A DNA stretch of 64,000 nucleotides from JAJXXT01 sp963764465 (GTDB lineage Bacteria; Pseudomonadota; Alphaproteobacteria; Acetobacterales; Acetobacteraceae), in NCBI GenBank assembly GCA_963764465.1, contig CAVXSO010000002.1, forward strand, positions 558,001-622,000. The letters run 5' to 3'. The position numbers were made by a program, and so were the translations under genes. How positions within the stretch are numbered: the stretch's first letter is position 1; the number at the start of each line of letters is the position of its first letter. Positions 60,070 through 64,000 of the stretch are shown here, piece after piece. Below the pieces are notes generated by a model, which saw nothing but the letters and a program-made list of their open reading frames with translations, searched no databases and was not told the DNA's origin.

Positions 60070-61263
60070 GTGAGCCGGCCGCGGCTGCTGTTCCTCTCGC
60101 CACGGTTCCTGTTTCCGCTCGACCAGGGCGGGCGGATCCGCACCGCCGGCATTCTTCGCGCGATGAAGGGCGGCGCATGCGAGATCGCGCTTGCCTCACC
60201 CGTGCCTGCGGATGCGGCGCGGTTTACCTCCGAGATCGATAGCGTCTGCGACCGCTTCCTCACCTGGCCCGCGCCGCGCCGCGCGGCGACGGAACGGGTG
60301 GCGATGCTGGCGGGAAGGCTGCCCGTCCCGGTTGCCTCGGACTGGTCGACGGAGGGGCGGCGCATCGTTGCCGATGCCCTGTCGCGCGCCGACCTTCTGG
60401 TCGCGGATTTCCCCCATTCCGCCGTGTTGCTGGAGCGCGTGCCGGAGCGCTCGGTCATTTTCACGCACAACGTGGAGGCCGAGATCTTCGAGCGGCACGC
60501 GAAGGTGGCAGGCTGGCCGATGCGCCTCGTTTGGGCAAGCCAGGCACGCAAGATGCGTCGTTTCGAGGGCGAGACGCTGCGCCGCTTCGCGACGGCCATC
60601 GCGGTCTCGGCGCGCGATGCCGAGGCGCTGGCGCGCGACTATGGCCATCCCAGGGTGCGGCAGATCCCCACAGGGGTCGATCTCGAATTCCATGCCTATA
60701 CCGAACCGGCGGCGATCGTGGCGCCGGGTGGCGGGACGGTGGTGTTCAGCGGCGCGATGGACTGGGCGGCGAACATCGACGGTTTGCGCTTCCTGATGGA
60801 TGAGGTCTGGCCGATCGTGCGGGCCAGGCGGCCCGGGGTGACGGGGGTGGGTGTCGGACGCAATCCATCCGATGCGTTGCGCGCGCAGGGGGCGAGATGT
60901 GGCTGGACCTTCACCGGCTATGTCGATGACGTGCGGCCGTATGTGCAGGCCGCTGATGTGAGCGTGATTCCGTTGCGCGTGGGCAGCGGTACCAGGCTCA
61001 AGGCGTTCGAGGCGATGGCGGCTGGCCGGCCGATGGTGTCGACGACCCTCGGCGTGGAGGGGCTCGACGTGACGCCGGGCCAGCATCTGCTGGTGGCGGA
61101 CGACGCGGTGGGGTTTGCCGAGGCGATTCTGCGGCTGCTGGACGATGACGTGCTGCGCCTGGGCATGGCGCGTGCCGCGCGCGGCCTGGTCGAGGCAAAA
61201 TTTGGCTGGAATGTCGTCGCGCGCGCCTTCGAGGCGATCTGCCTCGAGACGTTAGAGGCGTAA
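60070..61263 (+). CDS. GT4-type glycosyltransferase
   Basis: 397 residues beginning at a GTG after gagggcagg. It has a GT-B fold: the N-terminal acceptor domain begins LLFLSPRFLFPLDQGGRIRT (glycine-rich loop) and has VIFTHNVEAEIFERHAKVAG. The C-terminal donor domain has VFSGAMDWAANIDGLRFLMD, VGVGRNPSDALR, YVQAADVSVIPLRVGSGTRL and the KAFEAMAAGRPMVST E-x7-type motif. It resembles sugar transferases of the EpsH/PEP-CTERM-associated type. With the preceding sugar dehydrogenase it probably adds a residue to an exopolysaccharide, but donor and acceptor are unknown. Confidence 0.86.
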   Translation: MSRPRLLFLSPRFLFPLDQGGRIRTAGILRAMKGGACEIALASPVPADAARFTSEIDSVCDRFLTWPAPRRAATERVAMLAGRLPVPVASDWSTEGRRIVADALSRADLLVADFPHSAVLLERVPERSVIFTHNVEAEIFERHAKVAGWPMRLVWASQARKMRRFEGETLRRFATAIAVSARDAEALARDYGHPRVRQIPTGVDLEFHAYTEPAAIVAPGGGTVVFSGAMDWAANIDGLRFLMDEVWPIVRARRPGVTGVGVGRNPSDALRAQGARCGWTFTGYVDDVRPYVQAADVSVIPLRVGSGTRLKAFEAMAAGRPMVSTTLGVEGLDVTPGQHLLVADDAVGFAEAILRLLDDDVLRLGMARAARGLVEAKFGWNVVARAFEAICLETLEA

Positions 61264-61350
61264 CCGCGCCGCGCCGCTGCCGTCAGGCAATGTGGCCGGG
61301 GGCCCGGCCGAAGCTGCGCTGTGCGCGATGACCCCCGCTCCGGCTCTTGC

Positions 61351-61644
61351 TTACGCCGCCTTCTTCGCGGCCGCGCGCACGATGCGCCGCTTCAGCGCCA
61401 GGGCCTCCGGCTGCAGCTTGCGGTCCGGGGTGCCGAGCAGGAACGCGTCGATGCCGCCGTTGCGCTCCACGGTGCGGATGCCGCGGGTGGACAGGCGCAG
61501 CGTCACCGCATGGCCGAGCGCGTCCGACAGCAGCGACGCGGGCTGCAGGTTGGGCAGGAAACGCCGGCGTGTCTTGTTGTTGGCGTGGCTGACATTGTTG
61601 CCTGCCAGCACGGCCTTGCCGGTGATCTCGCAGCGACGCGACAT
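61351..61644 (-). CDS. rpmB: 50S ribosomal protein L28
   Basis: 97 residues from the ATG at 61644: MSRRCEITGKAVLAGNNVSH, ANNKTRRRFLPNLQ and LRLSTRGIRTVERNGGIDAF are the L28 landmarks, with one N-terminal cysteine instead of a zinc cluster. The C-terminal tail is lysine- and alanine-rich (RAAAKKAA). A GAGGG lies upstream, and a good promoter (TTGACG-N17-AATAAG at 61707-61679) would start transcription about 27 nt before this ATG, which excludes the open upstream codons. Monocistronic. Confidence 0.95.
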   Translation of the reverse strand: MSRRCEITGKAVLAGNNVSHANNKTRRRFLPNLQPASLLSDALGHAVTLRLSTRGIRTVERNGGIDAFLLGTPDRKLQPEALALKRRIVRAAAKKAA

Positions 61645-61678
61645 CGGAGAACCCTCGGTAGCGTGGATGAAGGCGCGG

Positions 61679-61707
61679 CTTATTCCAGAGCGGGTGCCGG
61701 GCGTCAA
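61679..61707 (-). promoter_or_regulatory. rpmB promoter
   Basis: On the minus strand TTGACG (61707-61702), 17-bp spacer, AATAAG (61684-61679). The predicted start near 61672 gives a leader of about 27 nt containing GAGGG before the ATG at 61644. Five of six and four of six matches to the sigma-70-type consensus make this the best promoter seen in the window. Confidence 0.5.
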
Positions 61708-61771
61708 GCGAGAGCGTGGGTGGCTGCCATGCCGTCCCGGCCCGGCGCCGGCGCCCGCTGCGGGCTTCCCG

Positions 61772-62014
61772 TCACGGCGTGTGGCCGTGGTTCAGTTCGC
61801 CGGAGCGGACGGCGGCGATGGCGTTCTCCAGCACCGCCACGATGGCTTCGTCGGCCATCGAGCGGCTCATCATGGCCAGCGCGCCGCCGAGCAGCGCCGA
61901 GGCAATGGCCGGCTCACCCAGCTTCTGCCCCACCATGTATTCCACGGCCTTGTCCACCACCGCGCCAGCGTGGCTCAGCTCGGCATCGGGGACGGCGGAG
62001 GCGGGATCGGACAT
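61772..62014 (-). CDS. hypothetical 80-residue protein
   Basis: Reads MSDPASAVPDAELSHAGAVV, then DKAVEYMVGQKLGEPAIASA and an alanine-rich helix with two Met-Ser repeats (LAMMSRSMADEAIVAVLENA), ending RSGELNHGHTP. Predominantly helical, mildly acidic, no signal peptide or membrane helix with certainty. I do not recognise the family. It lies between rpmB and a divergent acyl-CoA-dehydrogenase-like gene. The start follows an AGGAAAACCC region read on the minus strand. Likely real on the basis of length, start context and amino-acid pattern, though not secure. Confidence 0.55.
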   Translation of the reverse strand: MSDPASAVPDAELSHAGAVVDKAVEYMVGQKLGEPAIASALLGGALAMMSRSMADEAIVAVLENAIAAVRSGELNHGHTP

Positions 62015-62077
62015 CCGGGTTTTCCTGCGGGGTTGCGGCCGCCATAGTTAGTCCCGCAGCGGTGAGGGGGAAAGCCC

Positions 62078-63241
62078 ATGCAAACGGGGTTGGCGGAACG
62101 CAGGCCCGATCCATTGGACGCGGCGCGACGGCTGGCACCCACGATCGCGGCCGCGGCGCCCGAGATCGAGGCCGGGTGCCGGCTGCCCGCGCACCTGATG
62201 GCCGCGCTGCACGAGGCGGGACTTTTCCGCGCCCTGCTGCCGGCGCGGTTCGGCGGCGCGGAGATCGAGCCGCGGCACTTCGCCACGATGATGGAGACAA
62301 TCGCGGCCGCGGATGCCTCGACCGCCTGGTGCATCGGCCAGGCGAGCGGCTGCTCGATGGCGGCGGCATGGATGGAGCCGGCGGCCGCGATGGAGGTCTT
62401 CGGGCCGATGGACGCGATGCTGGCCTGGGGCACCGGCAGGGGGGAGGCAAGGCGCGTCGGCGGCGGTTGGATCGTATCCGGGCGCTGGGCGTTCGCGAGC
62501 GGCAGCCGGAATGCGACCTGGATGGGCGGGCACGTGCAGCGCGAGGAGCATGACGGGCCGGTCGAGCGCTCCATGCTGTTCCCGCGCGCGCAGGCCACGA
62601 TCACCGAGGACTGGAATGTGGTGGGGCTGCGCGGCACCGGCAGCGACACCTATGAAGTGCGGGATCTGTTTGTGCCGGAGGCGTATTCCGTGGTGCGGCT
62701 GCGCCCGGCCGAGCGGCGCGAGCAAGGGCCGCTCTACCGGTTCAACACCACGCATCTCTACGCCGCGGGGTTTGCCTCCGTGGCCCTCGGTGTCGCGCGG
62801 GCGATGCTCGATGCGTTTCTTGACCAGGCCACCAGCAAGGCGCCGCGCGCGACGGGCAAGGTGCAGCGCGAGAGCGCGTCGGTGCAGCGCGAGGTCGGCC
62901 GCGCGGAAGGCCGGCTGGGCGCGGCGCGGGCCTTCCTGCACGCGACGCTGGGCGAGGCCTGGACCGAGGCACGGGCGGCGGCCGAGGCGGGCGCCGAGAT
63001 TTCCATGGACGCGCGCATGCGCATGCGGCTGGCGACGACCTTCGCGGCGCAGGAGGCTCGCGCGGTCTCCGAGTTCGCCTATGCCGAGGCCGGAGCGGGG
63101 GCGATCTTCACCGGCGGGCCGTTCGAGCGGCGGATGCGCGACATGCATGCGATCTGCCAGCAGGTGCAGGCGCACGCGACGCATTTCGAGACCTACGGCG
63201 CCTGGCGCATGGGGCTGCCGCCGGCGCCCCGCTTCGTCTAG
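62078..63241 (+). CDS. acyl-CoA dehydrogenase-like flavoprotein
   Basis: 387 residues in the acyl-CoA dehydrogenase superfamily, of the branch that includes group D flavin monooxygenases such as HpaB- and DszC-type hydroxylases. The N-terminal helical domain has LMAALHEAGLFRALLPARFG and GGAEIEPRHF, the middle beta domain has GWIVSGRWAFASGSRNATWM and VVGLRGTGSDTYEV, and the C-terminal domain resembles the Acyl-CoA_dh_2 type. No clear catalytic glutamate of true dehydrogenases can be assigned by eye. It is followed 23 nt downstream by an extradiol dioxygenase, so an aromatic hydroxylation role needing a separate flavin reductase is plausible. Confidence 0.82.
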   Translation: MQTGLAERRPDPLDAARRLAPTIAAAAPEIEAGCRLPAHLMAALHEAGLFRALLPARFGGAEIEPRHFATMMETIAAADASTAWCIGQASGCSMAAAWMEPAAAMEVFGPMDAMLAWGTGRGEARRVGGGWIVSGRWAFASGSRNATWMGGHVQREEHDGPVERSMLFPRAQATITEDWNVVGLRGTGSDTYEVRDLFVPEAYSVVRLRPAERREQGPLYRFNTTHLYAAGFASVALGVARAMLDAFLDQATSKAPRATGKVQRESASVQREVGRAEGRLGAARAFLHATLGEAWTEARAAAEAGAEISMDARMRMRLATTFAAQEARAVSEFAYAEAGAGAIFTGGPFERRMRDMHAICQQVQAHATHFETYGAWRMGLPPAPRFV

Positions 63242-63264
63242 AGAGGACCAGCAAGGAGAAACGC

Positions 63265-64000
63265 ATGCTGCCCAGCCTGTTCCTCAGCCACGGCTCGCCG
63301 CTCACGCCGCTCACCGATATTCCGGCGAAACATTTCCTGGAGGGGCTCGGCGCCTCGCTGGAACGGCCGCGGGCGATCCTGGTGGCCTCGGCGCACTGGG
63401 AGACGGAGCGGCCGGAGGTCAACGCCGTTGCGGTCAACGAGACGATCCACGACTTCTACGGCTTCCCGCGCCCGCTCTACGAGTTGAGATATCCGGCGCC
63501 GGGGGATGCGAGGCTCGCGGAGCACGTGCTGGCGCTGCTGGCTGCGTCCGGCCTGCCGGGGGTGCTCGACCGGCAGCGCGGGCTCGACCACGGGGCCTGG
63601 GTGCCGCTCCTGCTCGCCTACCCGAAGGCGGATATTCCGGTGCTGCAATTGTCGCTGCAATCGCATCTGGGGCCGGCGCACCACCTGGCGCTGGGACGCG
63701 CGATCGCGGCGCTGCGGGCGGAGGGTGTGCTGGTGGTCGGCTCCGGCAGCTGGACGCATGACCTGCGCCGGTTCCGCGGCGCCGCGATCGACGCGCCGGA
63801 TACGCCGGACGTGGAGGCGTTCAGCGACTGGATGAACCGGGCGCTGCTGGAGGGGCGGACCGCAGACCTGCTGGACTATCGCCGGCTCGCCCCCTACGGC
63901 GCGCAGCAGCATCCGACGGAGGAGCATCTGCTGCCGCTGTTCGTCGCGATGGGGGCGGCGATGGGGGAGGCGGAGACGACGAAGGCGGAGCGGATCCATG
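63265..64000 (+). CDS. class III extradiol dioxygenase (LigB/DODA type), 3' end outside window
   Basis: 245 codons are visible before the window ends. AAGGAG precedes the ATG. MLPSLFLSHGSPL gives the first metal histidine; ILVASAHWETERPEVNAV the second; LDHGAWVPLLLAYPKADIPV and VLVVGSGSWTHDLRRF contain further active-site histidines of the 4,5-DOPA dioxygenase-like branch. A HPTEEHLLPLFVAMGAA stretch near the end is typical, and only about 15-25 residues should be missing. These enzymes cleave catechols next to one hydroxyl using Fe(II) or Zn(II). It probably shares a transcript with the preceding flavoprotein. Confidence 0.9.
   Translation, partial: MLPSLFLSHGSPLTPLTDIPAKHFLEGLGASLERPRAILVASAHWETERPEVNAVAVNETIHDFYGFPRPLYELRYPAPGDARLAEHVLALLAASGLPGVLDRQRGLDHGAWVPLLLAYPKADIPVLQLSLQSHLGPAHHLALGRAIAALRAEGVLVVGSGSWTHDLRRFRGAAIDAPDTPDVEAFSDWMNRALLEGRTADLLDYRRLAPYGAQQHPTEEHLLPLFVAMGAAMGEAETTKAERIH

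Overview
The window is a chromosomal segment of a high-GC alphaproteobacterium, most likely a member of the Acetobacteraceae (Rhodospirillales). I infer this from the strong G/C bias at third codon positions, the fused shikimate kinase/3-dehydroquinate synthase gene, the order hisS-prfA-prmC-DUF4167 with ptsP nearby, the bolA/J-domain/cobS/cobT neighbourhood, a bifunctional ArgJ, and a Hint-domain protein of a kind common in that family. No genus is assigned. Nearly all of the sequence is coding, mostly housekeeping. I saw no tRNA, rRNA or CRISPR array.

Layout. 1-1.4 kb: 3' part of thiM and thiE (thiamine salvage). 1.4-4.4 kb: a glutathione S-transferase remnant, a secreted DUF1194 protein, a small DUF6295-like protein, a dienelactone hydrolase and a DUF4167 protein. 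4.5-10 kb (minus strand): RodZ-like protein, ispG, hisS, prfA and prmC, tightly packed. 10.3-15.9 kb: ptsP divergent from glmU-glmS. 15.9-20.1 kb: a secreted hypothetical protein, a small HTH regulator, a sulfotransferase and glutathione reductase. 20.1-28.2 kb: class II DAHP synthase, an NAD salvage pair (nicotinate phosphoribosyltransferase and glutamine-dependent NAD synthetase) overlapping an unknown acidic protein, a glutamyl-tRNA synthetase, ArgE and an AstE/AspA-type deacylase. 28.2-31.7 kb: cupin, IclR regulator, thiamine-diphosphate enzyme and a collapsed substrate-binding-protein pseudogene, probably an eroding catabolic locus. 31.8-35.7 kb: cobT, cobS, J-domain protein and divergent bolA. 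35.7-43.6 kb: amidase, membrane-anchored alpha/beta hydrolase, DUF2889, a CinA-N/MoaB-type protein and a 1144-residue GH64/thaumatin-like plus Hint protein. 43.6-49.1 kb: a small zinc-ribbon membrane protein, a GNAT-Nudix fusion, a nitroreductase remnant, a cation/proton antiporter, argJ and a secreted parvulin. 49.2-55.8 kb: secA, a class I glutamine amidotransferase, a solitary IS5-type orfA, a DHA2 multidrug transporter and accA. 55.9-61.3 kb: xerD with an overlapping 45-codon membrane protein, divergent from aroKB, an AlgD-like sugar dehydrogenase and a glycosyltransferase. 61.3-64 kb: rpmB, a small hypothetical gene, an acyl-CoA-dehydrogenase-like flavoprotein and a LigB-type extradiol dioxygenase cut by the window end.

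How the genes work together. Translation and its termination (hisS, gltX, prfA, prmC, rpmB), cell envelope precursors (glmU, glmS, ispG, RodZ-like), aromatic amino acids (DAHP synthase, aroKB), arginine (argE, argJ), NAD, cobalamin (cobST), fatty acid initiation (accA) and secretion (secA, parvulin) form the core. The accessory layer is thin. Its most interesting members are the Hint protein, the cupin/IclR/ThDP locus, the GNAT-Nudix fusion, an isolated transposase whose ribosome binding site is buried in a hairpin, and three gene remnants, two of which keep both ends of the parent protein and have lost the middle. Function calls come from motif recognition by eye; no database search was run.
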